A DNA stretch of 64,000 nucleotides from the NCBI GenBank assembly GCA_030278955.1, contig JAOANR010000004.1, positions 59,173,120 to 59,237,119 on the forward strand, read 5' to 3'. The DNA is from Hygrophila difformis (Eukaryota > Streptophyta > Magnoliopsida > Lamiales > Acanthaceae). The translations under genes and the position numbers were made by a program. The notes under the pieces are model-generated. The model was not told the origin of the DNA. It did not search any database and saw only the letters and a list, made by a program, of their open reading frames with translations. Below, piece by piece: positions 23,787-35,700 of this stretch; the first letter of the stretch is position 1; every line of letters begins with the position of its first letter.

Positions 23787-24313
23787 ATTCCCTCTATCTC
23801 AACCAACTTGTTTTGTTTGACTTCTGCACACAATCCAATGTAGTATTTTATTTGTTAATATCTCATAATATATACAACTAAAAATTATGTAAATTATACT
23901 TCCTCTGTTTTTGTGAAAGTGCAACATTCACACCGTGCACGCAGTCCAATGCACATTTTAAATTATTAATAACTTAAATTCATTACAAGTAAAAATTCTG
24001 AACGTTTGATATTTAAAAACTACATGACGAGACGAATCTAACAAGATCTCACTTGGCTATATTTTAACATGTATAACTATGATAAAAATTTGAGTCAATG
24101 TTAAACAATGAATAGTAGCAAATTTGGAAAATGTTGCAATATCACGGAAATGGAGGAAGTATATATTTTAAAACTATACAATTAGACGAATCTAACAAGA
24201 CCAAACTCGATTATTTTTTTAAAAAATATATTTTGCAATAAAATTAAGAAAAAGTTGAACAATAAGCAATGTCAAAAAGTTAAACCAGACGAATTTGCTG
24301 GGGACGGAGGGTG
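23787..24313. mobile_element. Stowaway MITE containing a second Stowaway MITE
   Basis: The outer copy starts ATTCCCTCTATCTCAACC and ends GGGGACGGAGGGTGTA. An inner copy (23899-24159) interrupts it inside the segment AAATTATACT...AGTATATATTTT. After the inner copy the outer interior resumes with AGACGAATCTAACAAGACC. Confidence 0.75.
23899..24159. mobile_element. Stowaway MITE nested inside another
   Basis: Ends CTTCCTCTGTTTTTGTG and CACGGAAATGGAGGAAG, flanked by TA. The interior has AGACGAATCTAACAAGATCT. Confidence 0.75.
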
Positions 24314-24379
24314 TACTTACTATATCAGTGTGGTAATAATCTTAAAATTTAAAAGAAAAATACATAATAAATAAAAAAT

Positions 24380-24600
24380 TCTTCATCTGTCTCATTATTT
24401 ATGTCCAAATTTTTTTTGGATAGATTATGTAATGTATTTGTTTAACGGTCATTTTATTAAAATGTGTATATAAGTATATATTATAAACTATACGTTTAGA
24501 CGAATCTAACACCATCAAATTTGACTATATTTTTTTGCAACAATATTAGATCAAAGTTGATAAAAATTAAAATAGAATATAATTATTGCGACCGAGGGAG
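24380..24600. mobile_element. Stowaway-like MITE, diverged
   Basis: Left CTTCATCTGTCTCATT, right GCGACCGAGGGAGT. The interior carries AGACGAATCTAACACCATC. Confidence 0.65.
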
Positions 24601-25113
24601 TAACATAATGTAATCCTAAATTTTATATATACCTTTTTGCTAAATGCTAACCATATGAGACAACTAATAATTTTCCATTTAAGATATTGGGAATATTTAT
24701 TTCCATTGTCACATTATTGTGCAAGGGAAAAAATAAATTAAATGCACTAGGTAAAAGGATTTTGAATTTAACCGTGACGGACATCAATGATGGGTATTTT
24801 CGTAATTACGTAACAAGAAGACCGTTCCTCGATATTTGTGCACGAATAAAAGTGTAGAACTACCTTCCAAACGGATTCTCATTTCCCCACAAACTTTACA
24901 CTTTTCGCCATTTTCCGTTTTTTGTATTCTCTCATCAACACACACAAACCGCTTTCAAAAACAGTGAAGAACGATAATGACTCATAGACTCTCGTCGTTT
25001 CTTCTTTATCTGGATCAGAACTCGATAATATTGTGACCAGTGAGCATTTCAGCTCCTCGGTGGTTCGGACTTACGTAGATATTTTCATTTTTATTTTTCC
25101 AATTTCTGGTGAA
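24601..25113 (+). promoter_or_regulatory. Upstream region and leader of the CHUP1/IPGA1-like gene
   Basis: AT-rich up to about 24840, then a TC/CA-rich stretch (about 24880-24960) typical of a plant 5' leader. A weak TATA-like GAATAAAAG lies near 24844. Start of transcription not determinable from sequence. Confidence 0.4.
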
Positions 25114-28100
25114 ATGGTTACCGGAAAAGTGAAAACCGCCATTGGATTGCAGAAATCGCAGTCCACCAACAGAGCAATGTCGAACGCCTCCCCAAGACCA
25201 CCGTCATTGTCGAAATCGAGCTCCGCTAAGCTTCCACAGCCGCAAAAGCCAGCCGGCGCCGCCTTCACGAAGTCATTTGGTGTGTACTTCCCGCGGTCGT
25301 CCTCTCAGGTGCAGCCGCGGCCGCCGGATGTATCGGAACTCCTCCGTCTTATAGAAGATTTGCGAGAGCGAGAGTCGCGATTGAAGACAGAGATTTTGAA
25401 GCAGAAGTTGATTAAGGAATCTGCTGCTATTGTTCCTCTTCTGGAGAGCGAGATTTCGAGCAAGGATTGTGAGATCGTGCGGTTTGGGAAGAAGATTGAA
25501 TGCTTAGAAGTTGAGAACGAGAGGCTCAGGAGTGAGAATGAGTTTTTGCACATGGAATTGTGTAAGCAGAATCAAAAGTTTGAAGAGAAGATCAAATTCA
25601 TGCAGATTGAGTTATCCGAAATCAAAAGTACGATCGCCGAGCGAGAACAGGAGCAGGAGGAGGCATCCTCTTCATCTTCCAATCAGAAACTGATTGATGT
25701 AACGACCGGCAGATCATCTGACTTTGCAACCAGGTCGTTCAGGAAATGCGCGACGCAGAACGGTTTACTGAGTCAGTTCCATCACGTGAAGAAGGAAGCT
25801 GCAGAGGTGAAAAAGGATGAAGTTTGCGTTGCGGAGGAGAGTACTGAGAGGATTAGCCAATCTCGATGCAATTCCGACGAAATTCCAGAAGCTTCCGATG
25901 GGTTAGTTGTGATAAGGTCGCGCGTTCCACGAGTTCCCAAGCCACCACCAAAGCCATCCGCTGCGTTCCTTTCCACGCTTTCTGCATCATCTTCTCCACC
26001 ATTGACGTCTTCTGTCTCTTCGCCTGCTTATGGTTCATTGTCCGATTCAGCAAACCGAGCATTGGCAGAGTTTTCCAGCATTCAGCCTCCGGCTCCACCT
26101 CCCCCACCTGTGAAACCTGCGGCACCGCCACCTCCGCCGCCTCCGCCCATGAAATCTGCAGCACCTCCACCTCCACCTCCCCCCATGAAATCTGCAGCAT
26201 CTTCACCTCCGCCCATGAAATCTACAGCACCACTTCCTCCGCCTCCACCTCCCAAGGGATTGAATTCCAAGCCGATGGCTGCAAAAGTGCGAAGAATTCC
26301 GGAGGTAGTTGAGTTTTACCACTCGCTAATGCGGAGGGATTCAAATTTCCGGCGTGATTCCTGCGGCGGAAATGGTTGTCCCTCCGAAGCCCAAGCGACG
26401 GGAGCGACGGCGAAGGATATGATAGGCGAAATTGAAAATCGTTCTGCGCATTTACTGGCGGTAAATTTCATCTTTCTGTTGTTTGAAGGCAATTTACTGA
26501 TACGACCTCGATATTGAATTCAATTTACCTACTTCTTCTCTGTCCATGACATTGACTGATCCTTGTTGGCTGTATCTTCCATCGTGCTGTTCATTTTCCT
26601 GGAATTTTGGTAAATTGCTTTGAATAAAAGACAGGGTTTGGATTCTAAGACCATGTGGTTTTTAATTTGTTTAGACATTTATAGCGACGTTTCGGTTGTG
26701 TTTGTCATGCCCGCCAGGCTAATTCGTCTCCAGTATCGACTGATCTTTTCATCATTTGTCGTTGGATATGGCTTGCAGATAAAGACCGATGTAGAAACTC
26801 AAGGCGATTTCATCAGGTTCTTGATTAAGGAAGTTGAAGGGGCTGTTTTCACCGACATTGAAGATGTTGTGCCTTTTGTTAAATGGCTAGATGATGAGCT
26901 TTCCTATTTGGTACCTTTCCTGTTTCAAAATGGTGCAAGTTATTACCATGTTCCCCTGTTATTTTTCTTGCTCAGTACTAACCACGATTTATCTGTCACT
27001 CATTTAAAGGTTGATGAAAGGGCCGTGTTAAAGCATTTTGATTGGCCAGAACAAAAGGCAGATGCATTAAGAGAAGCTGCATTTGGATTTGCAGATCTAA
27101 AGAAGCTAGAATCTGAAGTATCATCGTTCCGTGATGATCCCCGACAGCCATGTGGCCATGCTCTCAAGAAAATGCATTCCTTGTTTGAGAAGTATGGGAT
27201 TAACCCAAATTAGTAATCCTCATGTGTTTACTCTTGCACCGCAACCTAATTTCATTCACGTTCATCATTGGTGCAGACTGGAGCACGGTGTTTATAACTT
27301 GTCAAGAATGAGAGAATCTGCTACGAATCGATACAAAGTTCATCAAATCCCAACAGAGTGGATGCTGGACACCGGTTATGCAAGTCAGGTACATATTCCT
27401 TGTTCTTTACATCTTTAGTTTCTGTACTTTGGCAAATTGCATGAACTCCTAGAAGAAATTGAATGGAAATTGGAAGGAAAAAGAAAAAAAAAATATGTAG
27501 AGCAGCAATAGTGTCCTAGGGTAGATATATAGCTATAATTCTACCAGACATAGTTGACCATATTAAAAATTTAAAAGGAGTCCAATGTAATAGTGGAAGA
27601 CCATGACCTTTCATTTACTTCACCCATCTACCATTTCTTGACCACCTCAATGGGGCTGTTTGGATGACAGCATATTGACCAGCATATAGCATATTGGAAG
27701 AGCATATTGTCTCACAGTTTTCTCTCCGAATCTGCTATCTGCTAGCGGATCCGCTGCCTCCCAAACATCCCAAATAAGTTGAGCAAACATTCACGTGAAG
27801 ATGTTCAGTACAAAATTTGCTGTTATGATAGTGAAATAAATTCAAAAATTTCAATTAAGTCCAAAACAACTTATGACCGCCACCAACACACACGATGCAT
27901 CATCATGCACTTGATGTGCAGATCAAACTTGCAACGGTCAAATTAGCCAAGAAGTACATGAAGAGAGTTTCTGCAGAGCTTGGAATTGTTGGCTGCGGTG
28001 GTCCTGAAGAAGAAGACCTCATAGTTCAAGGTGTCAAATTTGCTTTCCGTGTGCACCAGGTAAATTTCTACTCTATGATTCTTTTTTTGGTATTAAATTC

Positions 28101-28290
28101 TTCATGTTAATGATTTTTGTCAATGTATTTAAAAGTCACCTGAATGAGACTCGTTCATGATTTGTCTCTTAATTATTGCAGTTTGCTGGTGGATTTGATG
28201 TGGAGACAATGAGTGCATTCCAAGAGCTGAGAGATAAAGCTCGGTCCTGCCAAAATCAGAAATTTATTAGCAGGTCCTCTTCTTGCTAAA
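25114..28290 (+). CDS. CHUP1/IPGA1-like coiled-coil, proline-rich protein
   Basis: Six exons (25114-26460, 26779-26910, 27010-27191, 27277-27388, 27922-28059, 28182-28289) give 672 residues with consistent phases. The ATG at 25114 was chosen because the upstream in-frame extension begins with GTG. A basic, Ser/Pro-rich N-terminus precedes a coiled coil at about 73-175 (rich in E, K and L). RVPRVPKPPPKP lies near 290, polyproline runs with PPMKSAA spacers at about 350-412, and the conserved C-terminal CHUP1-family domain from about 420 (KVRRIPEVVEFYHSLMRRDS, later LEHGVYNLSRMRESA and FAGGFDVETMSAFQELRDKA). CHUP1 acts in chloroplast positioning on actin; IPGA1-type relatives are microtubule-linked proteins affecting cell shape. 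The lack of a hydrophobic envelope anchor at the N-terminus favours the IPGA1-type branch. Confidence 0.9.
27655..27785. repeat. Possible small MITE in intron 4 of the CHUP1/IPGA1-like gene
   Basis: GGGGCTGTTTGGATGACAGC at the left and CCTCCCAAACATCCC at the right form an imperfect inverted pair around CAGCATAT repeats. No convincing TSD, so the ends are uncertain. Confidence 0.4.
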
Positions 28291-28804
28291 TCTGTAGCAA
28301 ACTTAGCTTCAGAATTGGAAGATATATATATATGGTCAAATATTTGTGAATACAGGCAGTGACTTCGTTTATTGAGTTCATATTTGTTCATTAAATTGAT
28401 CAAAATATAAAATATGCTATACTATTTAAGATAAGATATGATCAAATAAACCTGATTACTATGTTTGTTTTCGGATCCCACATTTTCCCCAGATACTAGT
28501 TCTACAATAGCCAATACAGGTGGGTTATTCCTTTTACTAGCAAGTTATTGCAAGCGTACAATCTTCACATTCTGTATGTTCTTGCAATTGTTAAATTGTT
28601 TAAGATTGGACCTCGTTTGTAATAAAATTATGTGCATGTGGTACTCCTTATTAGTATCCGTGCAGACGGAAAGTCTCTGCCCTGCAATGCAATCTTAACG
28701 TCATAAGATTATTAATTACTCTGTGCCTCTGTGGTAGGTTGACACTCATACCGTACATACTTTTTCAGTGTCCTGATTACAATATCGCTACATATATTGC
28801 CTCG
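28291..28804. other. 3' flank of the CHUP1/IPGA1-like gene
   Basis: Expected 3' untranslated region, then AT-rich DNA. Nothing else recognised. Confidence 0.4.
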
Positions 28805-28813
28805 CTTTCCATA

Positions 28814-29038
28814 GGAAGGGTTAGTGTGCAGGTGGTTACACATGCAGCCACCATGTGTGTGATGTGAGAGTTGTGTTGTTTGATGTATGACATGGTATAT
28901 ATGTATTTTGTGCGTTGGGAGACATGTGTTTTGTGATGTAAAAAATGTGATGCTAAGAGAAGTGTTTTGTGATGCGATATGCCTTTTTGTGATGTCTGCA
29001 CCTAAAGCTCTTGAAGGGGTTGTACCGTAACCGGATTA
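28814..29038 (-). mobile_element. Element of an unnamed 9-bp-TSD family, copy 2
   Basis: Flanked by perfect 9-bp repeats CTTTCCATA (28805-28813 and 29039-29047). Read on the minus strand it matches copy 1 at 13969 along its length: TAATCCGGTTACGGTACAAC at the start, TGCAGACATCACAAAAA next, GCATCACAAAACAC units, then CCTGCACACTAACCC at the end. Confidence 0.75.
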
Positions 29039-29295
29039 CTTTCCATAATCCTCACAAACTTACAAATCTCAGCACTTAAGAAACCTTCACAACTCTTACA
29101 TATATATACCCTTCCTCACCACATAAAATTCCTGCCAAGAGCCCGCTCAGAACCAGAAATCCAAATCCACTTGGCATAAACTTGGCAGTGAAAAAACAAA
29201 GACATACTTACTACGTATGTATAATAAAATATTCATTGAACTTCTTCAGTTTCCTGTAAAATCAGAGGAAGTGGTGATGGGGGGATCCAAATTTC

Positions 29296-29300
29296 AAAAA
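29296..29300 (-). terminator. Pol III terminator of tRNA-Gly
   Basis: A run of five T on the minus strand, four bases after the tRNA 3' end. Confidence 0.75.
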
Positions 29301-29304
29301 CAAA

Positions 29305-29375
29305 TGCACCAGCCGGGAATCGAACCCGGGTCTGTACCGTGGCAGGGTACTATTCTACCACTAGACCACTGGTGC
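29305..29375 (-). tRNA. tRNA-Gly(GCC): tRNA-Gly (anticodon GCC)
   Basis: On the minus strand the 71-nt sequence starts GCACCAGTGGTCTAGTGG, has the anticodon segment CCTGCCACGG (GCC), the T arm CCCGGGTTCGATTCCCGG and ends CTGGTGCA, giving a full seven-pair acceptor stem with the 5' end. No intron. Box A (TGGTCTAGTGG) and box B (GGTTCGATTCC) are intact, and a T5 run (29296-29300) lies four bases downstream as a Pol III terminator. A standard plant nuclear tRNA-Gly, most likely functional. Confidence 0.95.
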
Positions 29376-29662
29376 CGACTGCTCTGTTTGTGGATTTTTT
29401 TTCTATTGTCTAATTTTCCATTGGCTTATCTTATGTTTTCTTTTTTCCAAATGTATAAAATAGCCTTCCAATGTGCATTTTTTTTCCTTTTTCCTTCTCT
29501 GTATTGTCTAATCCACTAGCTTTATAATATTATGAAACTTTTTTATTTCGAAATTTATAATTCGTACAATTATACGCGTACAATTGAAGTGTAGATTACA
29601 CCAACATGTATTGTTCATGTTCCTCCAGTATTGATGTAGTGATCCTTAGCAGCTTCGTTGCA

Positions 29663-31329
29663 TCAAGAAGCATACGTAGAAACCCGTTGCCTTTTCCGCG
29701 GAAAAATCATCCCATCATACTCCGTGGACGCAGACACCTTATCTAGAACATTAGACAATCCCACACGAATGGAGGACGCAATGGATTCCCAACACACAGC
29801 ACCGTTACTGCCTTTCCCTTGAGGTGCAATTAAGAATGTGCTTTTCATCCTGCTCCCCAAGGAGGATACCTCGCACTTCAAAACTAGTATGGGGAGACCA
29901 TCAATGGCTCGTCTTATATCAGCCAAGAGATCAGGCTTGTAGTCGCAGCAGAGCGAAGCTTTCAGCAGCAACGAGCCATCACCTGCTTTATTCTCCAGGA
30001 TCGCCACTTCCACAGAATCGGTGTCTGTTGGGACGTGCATACCTTGGCTGGCTTGTGCAGCAGCTGCCTTTAACTGCTTTACTTGGCCAATGACTTTGGC
30101 CAGGAGTGTAGCTTTGTCCATCTATCGACCAGTAATCAAAAGAATTAGATCAAAGTGAAATCTTCCGACATGAACATTTTAACCACTGGCTTACATAGTT
30201 ACATGTCACCGTCAAAAGGTGGAGTTTAGGGAAAGTCAAAGGAAAGGACAGTGCTATGTTTCGCTACAAACATTAAATGGAGGATGATCAATTATTTGAT
30301 AAATAAGTCAGAACTTCATCAGATGCACAAATGCTAAGGTGCATTTATTACTTTAATTCAAATTCTAATTTTGTTCATCCAGTCCATTTAACTATGCATC
30401 TCTTGAGATCAAATGCTAACGTCCTGCAAGTCTATTTTGTACAAATACATCGGATCCTTATCCACCGTATACATATACAGGAAAGCCGTAAGCCCATTCT
30501 GTAATGTTATATGAGTGGACCAACCTATATGGATAAGGACTCGGTGGTATTTGGTCGTCTCGGATAGCATGCTGAAAGACATTTTCACCAGCTATTGAGT
30601 GCAAGGGGGTGCCCCCTGACTAATCTTCTTTCTATGTTTCTTTAGATCATATGGTCATTGTTTGGCAGAGGAAGTTGTTTAATCCTGCACAGCCATTGTG
30701 TAAAACTCATAAAGTACACACCATAAACCAAGACGCTGTTCTCACCTACATGACTAGATCTGGAACTTAAAAATTGCTTGTTAACAGCAATAGCTAAATA
30801 TTACACATAAACAGAACGTGATGAGAAAAAGAGACTTTATGAGCAATTAGACCCATCACAAAGAAAACCTACACAGCAGACAGGACTTCAAGAATCGACG
30901 TAGATTAAGGCATGAATAAAATTTAAAATTGGCGAGAAATACAAGTTCTTGATATACAGTATTATTTACTTTGCACTGGAAGATTAAGGCATTAGGTACT
31001 AAACGAAAAGACAAATAGATAAACTAGATCACAGAACAACAAGAACTTCCACTGACCTTTTCGCTGTTTGGCACAAGGCCTCGAAGTGTATCCAAATGTG
31101 CATTGATTCTCTCTCTCCTTCTCCTCTCTGCGTCACTATGGCTCTTCAAAGCAGCTGTAGTCTTTGTCTCTGAAATCATGGTTTTCTTCCCCGGTTTCAC
31201 CAAAGCCTTCACCGAGTCCCCATTCTCACCATCCAATATTAGTGATTGTTTAACAAACATAGAGTGATTGGCGGGTTCACCACAAGTGGGATCAAGGCTA
31301 ATACCGTAATATGGATTTTCACAATACAT
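29663..31329 (-). CDS. bHLH transcription factor, bHLH30/51/106 group
   Basis: Two exons (31057-31329 and 29663-30121) give 243 residues, close to the usual length for this group. The start is the ATG at 31329; a longer frame to 31341 begins with GTG. The bHLH domain spans the intron: the basic region SHSDAERRRRERI and helix 1 LDTLRGLVPNSEK end exon 1, and helix 2 MDKATLLAKVIGQVKQL begins exon 2. His, Glu and Arg at the E-box-contact positions are present, so DNA binding of E-boxes as a dimer is expected. The C-terminal half (about 125-205) looks like an ACT-like fold region (LLLKASLCCDYKPDLLADI). The roughly 930-bp intron at the loop/helix 2 border fits relatives. Nuclear. Target genes cannot be inferred. 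Confidence 0.9.
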
Positions 31330-32786
31330 TTTAGGCCTCACAACAAAAGTGTTGTCAAAGTACGCCTATATGTATATATGCTTACAGTAAGAAAATGATC
31401 TCCAACTCAGAACAACAATTGTTAATAATCAGTTGTGAGTTTGTGAATCATTCACAGAATAGGATCACAAAGCATGTGTACTAAAAACAGATGCTTCATA
31501 TATTTGAGAAAATAAAAAAAAAAAAAAAATACTGTCTGCAGACTGTTATTATTGTCTTGTGAGTGAAATTAACTTTGACTATTATCAACCTTAACTCTAC
31601 AACACCTGCCTTGAACATATATCAATCATCGAAAAAGTTAATTTCAATGTGTCTCAGTAAGCCAGGCTGATTGGAATTGGAAAAAAGAAAAGAATTATGG
31701 ATCTAGACCAGGAGGGCGAGTTGCAAGGGCAAACCAAAAAGAAAGTATAACGGATTGAATCCTAAAACTTGAAAAAGAAGGGAAAACAATCACAGCAATC
31801 AATGGCATAGACATGATTCTGTCAGGCATGGTTTCTTGTAGCAAGAAATTGAGCAAGATTTTGCACTCATCAATAAGAACACATCCACGCGTTAATTCTT
31901 CTTGATGATCTTGAATTCCTGCATTCAAAATCCTAATTCGTTTGAGTGAAAGTTTGACAACTGACAATCAAATCAATCAAAGATAAAGAAATTACAGGAC
32001 AAAAGAGGTGTGATTGTCTACAAATCTGTGGTTTGTATATAAGCAAGGCTCAAGGAGGACTGTTTGGCCAGTGACAGCGACACAATCTTATTTATATATC
32101 TTCTATTCTTTTTATTATAAGTGTTTAATATTGTCTGACTATTGAATCAGCTTACAGACAGAATTATTAAACCCTTTTGACAAATAAAGGGTAGACAGAT
32201 TGGGTAAACTGCTTGCAAGTTGCCATTGTGCTTTTGACATCAGATAGCTGCTCTTTCAGAACTTGGGCTTCCAATAATTTCAGGGGCTGACTTAGCTTTA
32301 ATAGGCTTAGAGGGCTATAGTGTTTAAAATGAATTAAGACATTATTTATTTATCTGACTATGTGCAGTTAACCTAAATAATACACATATGCAAAAAAGAC
32401 TTTCGAGCATAAAAGTCGATAAAATATGTATTCTTTGTCAATGGATGGATACAAATAATTCAATTATTTAATCAAATATTGAAAAAGTCAATGGAAGTAT
32501 TCTCACCGAACTTGTCTTCTTCTGACGGGTATCTGATAAAAATAAAACATATGTTAGCAACAATAATTAGCTAGTTCAGGTATTGCCTTTCATTCTACAC
32601 ATACAGAGTTCTTATATATAGAAATCTATTCTATTCTTGTAGATGAATAATGCTCTTTGAACAATCAAGATGCTGACATCAAATGGCAAGAACTGAATAA
32701 ATAAATGATCAATGTGCAATGTCTGAGATCAGCTAGCAATAAATATCGTGAGGAAGGAGAATCATGTTACATTGTCCATTGTAGAA
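31330..32786. other. Upstream region of the bHLH gene and 3' flank of the hydrolase gene
   Basis: Possible minus-strand TATA boxes occur near 31362-31376 and at about 32088-32100 (TATATAAATAAG); which is used is unclear, and a leader intron is possible if the far one is. A minus-strand open frame at 31695-31967 has no recognisable domain. No element found. Confidence 0.4.
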
Positions 32787-35700
32787 CTACAGATTAGCAG
32801 AAATGTGCAAGGAGGGAGAGGGGTTTTGTTGCTTCTCCTGTTGCTGTATGGTGTCAGCAACATGAGCAACGACTCCCGCTCCTGCATTGTGGAACCATTC
32901 ATTCTTTACCTGTTTGGCATTGCAATAGCAGAATCAGGACAGCCAAGAACAAAAAAGTTGAAAATTGGAAGAGGAAAGTGAAGGCAGATAAAAATCATAG
33001 TACATGGATGTTGTTGTGTGCGAAGAAAGGCCAGAAAGCCGAGTGAAAGCTAACATCAACCTTCATCCATCCTAGTCGCTGTAAACCATGTATCATTTCC
33101 TCTGTTGGGAGAAGAAAACAACAACGTTTGTTATATTATTCCTGCTTCATATTATATATCAAGAGGTGCGGTAGCATCAGTTGGTAGTTCATAAGAGTAC
33201 CTTCGACAATCTCATGATATTCAATTGTGTTCTTTATGCTCGGATCAGTCTGCGCAGCCTCTTTTGCCTTAGCTGCTTTGGGTGGGAAATGGGGAGCCTC
33301 AGACAAGACTGGAGGACAATATTCAACATCCACAACATGTTTGTAGCCATCTAAAGACTTAGTAGGAGGCTGCCAGGAATATACAAACACACACAAGTAA
33401 AATCTATACAGGTATACCAATTGATCCCATACGATATACATATGTGATATTTCAGTTATTTAAAACATGCTTGTATCTAATCCACAGTTGCTGATAATAC
33501 AACCTTTTACAGACAATCAAGTATAATGAAAGTCATGATACCTTAAAAAGCTCCTTTTCTCGTCGTACAGATGATGTGCGCCAACCAACCATATCTAGGC
33601 TCATTAAGAATTTCAAAAATCAAACCGAAGTAAATAACAATTTTGCTATTAAATATGCACCATTTCTGTCAAAGGATACGATCATATGAAACATTAGCAT
33701 AAAGAACCCGACATCTGAAAGCACCGAGGGCAGATCTGTAAAGCAAATTTAATTTAAACTAAGAGTAAAAGACAAGAACACAAGTTGGACAAAAATGCAG
33801 CAAAACATTTCAAATATACTCACATAAACTTTCCATCTTCACAATCGGAAGCCATTCTAAGTAAGAGGGGGGGCTTACGAGGCTTTCCATCTGTGAGGAA
33901 CAATTGACTTCCGGTTCGACCAGTGAAAATGGGGGCAAGTGGAGCAGCAAGTTTCTCCAGGAAAGATACACCCAGAAGGAATGGAAGCTGAATCGTGAAA
34001 GAACACTAACTTGTCACGCATCATATCCCAAACCACTACTAATACCAGTTCATAGTATGTTATCCTAAACCCCAATTATCAGGATACAATGATCAGGTCG
34101 ACTCAATGAACTTAAATGGGAGGCAAAAGATAAAAGAAAGCTACTTCAGTTTACTGTCCATCCCATACACCCAGCCCCGTGTTAAAAAATCATAAAAGCA
34201 AAAAAAATACCAATATGGTACAAGCATGACATATTATACTACTATATGCGACACTTAGTAGAAATTCCAACAATAAATAACGGGTGACAAGAATTACATT
34301 TTCATCAGCACAATACCTGCTTATTCCCTCTGACACCAAGATGAGGAGTTGCCAGGGTAATAAAATTAATTGCCTGCAACCCAGCAATTAAGCCTCTATT
34401 TGAAGAGTTCAAGGTTTTGAATTTTGTAGCTGGAGAGACGGCCATATCATCAGATTGATAAGAGCTATTAGGACTGTACAACACACTGATCGCATATCTT
34501 GCAAATAATCCACCAAGTGAATGGGCTAGAAAAGATATTTTTGTTAGACTATCTGTCTTCTTCACAACCTGCATGACCTGTTTATTGAAGAAGTGTTTTA
34601 CAACAAGCATGCAGAGATGATACCATAAAATAAGCACAGAAGAACGATCAATGATGTAACTCAATGATGAACTAGATATATAAATATGTAGTCAGAAATG
34701 CATGAAAACTAACATCCACCACTTACTTCATCAGCCAGTCGTTTACCCGCACCATCAATTCCAGTGAAAGTCTTAGTGTACATATTGCATGAGCTTGCTG
34801 CATATAACAATTACTCGGATGAATATCTTGTAGAAGAAGAAACAAAAAAGAAAATTTTACAACAACAAAAACAAACAGAAACTTCTTTACATTATAGCGC
34901 ATGTTTTTGGGGAAAGAAATTGAATAAAATAACATAATTTTCAACTCTAATGCCCCCAGTAGCAGAGCCATCAAAACAAATCCACTTGTAATTATGAGTT
35001 TACTAATAATCTCAGAAAGAGTTTAGTATAGCATTGCCCATCCTGCAATTCTGAGTCAAATTCCTAAATGAACTCTCCGGATCTCAAAAGATTTAGGATG
35101 CACAATGACCTATAGAAGAAGGAAATCTATACACTTACCATTCTAAGTATAACTAATCAATAATGCAAATACATATGACCCCACAAAATTGAGTGTATGG
35201 ATGTTCTTAGTTCACAGATAAGAAATTCAAACACAATAGATTTAGTAGATCATAGATACACACCATGGCAGATTTGTCCAGTCATGCCAGTTTGTTACTA
35301 TTTGTTACTTTCAACCATATTAATCTTTCATATATGTTACTTTACTGCAACAGAATGTAAAACATTTATGTTATAAAACAGAGCTCATGTAAATCATGAA
35401 CACAAATATTTTGAAATGGATAATCAACATACCATAAATTATAAACCTTTTCCCTAACCGTCTCTTCAACTCTGCTTCAAAATATGTCCAGTCACTTGGG
35501 CTGCAATGCTAGACAACTTCAATCAACATTCAATGCTGATAGTGGTATAAATAATACTTAGGCAATTTAAATAAGGTAGCCAACTATTATGACTTATTAA
35601 TTATTATAGTCTAAAATCGGACCACTAGATTGCCACAAGATAACAGGACAAACCCTTCTAAAAAAATCAGTGATACCATAATCAAGAAACTATATCCTCT

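Noticed and set aside
25033..25113. An N-terminal extension of the CHUP1/IPGA1-like protein.
   Set aside because: It starts with GTG; the first ATG in frame is 25114.
29824..30093. An open frame opposite the bHLH exon 2.
   Set aside because: Shadow frame of the bHLH gene.
31695..31967. A 90-codon minus-strand frame upstream of the bHLH gene.
   Set aside because: No family resemblance and no promoter or splice context; at most part of a leader.
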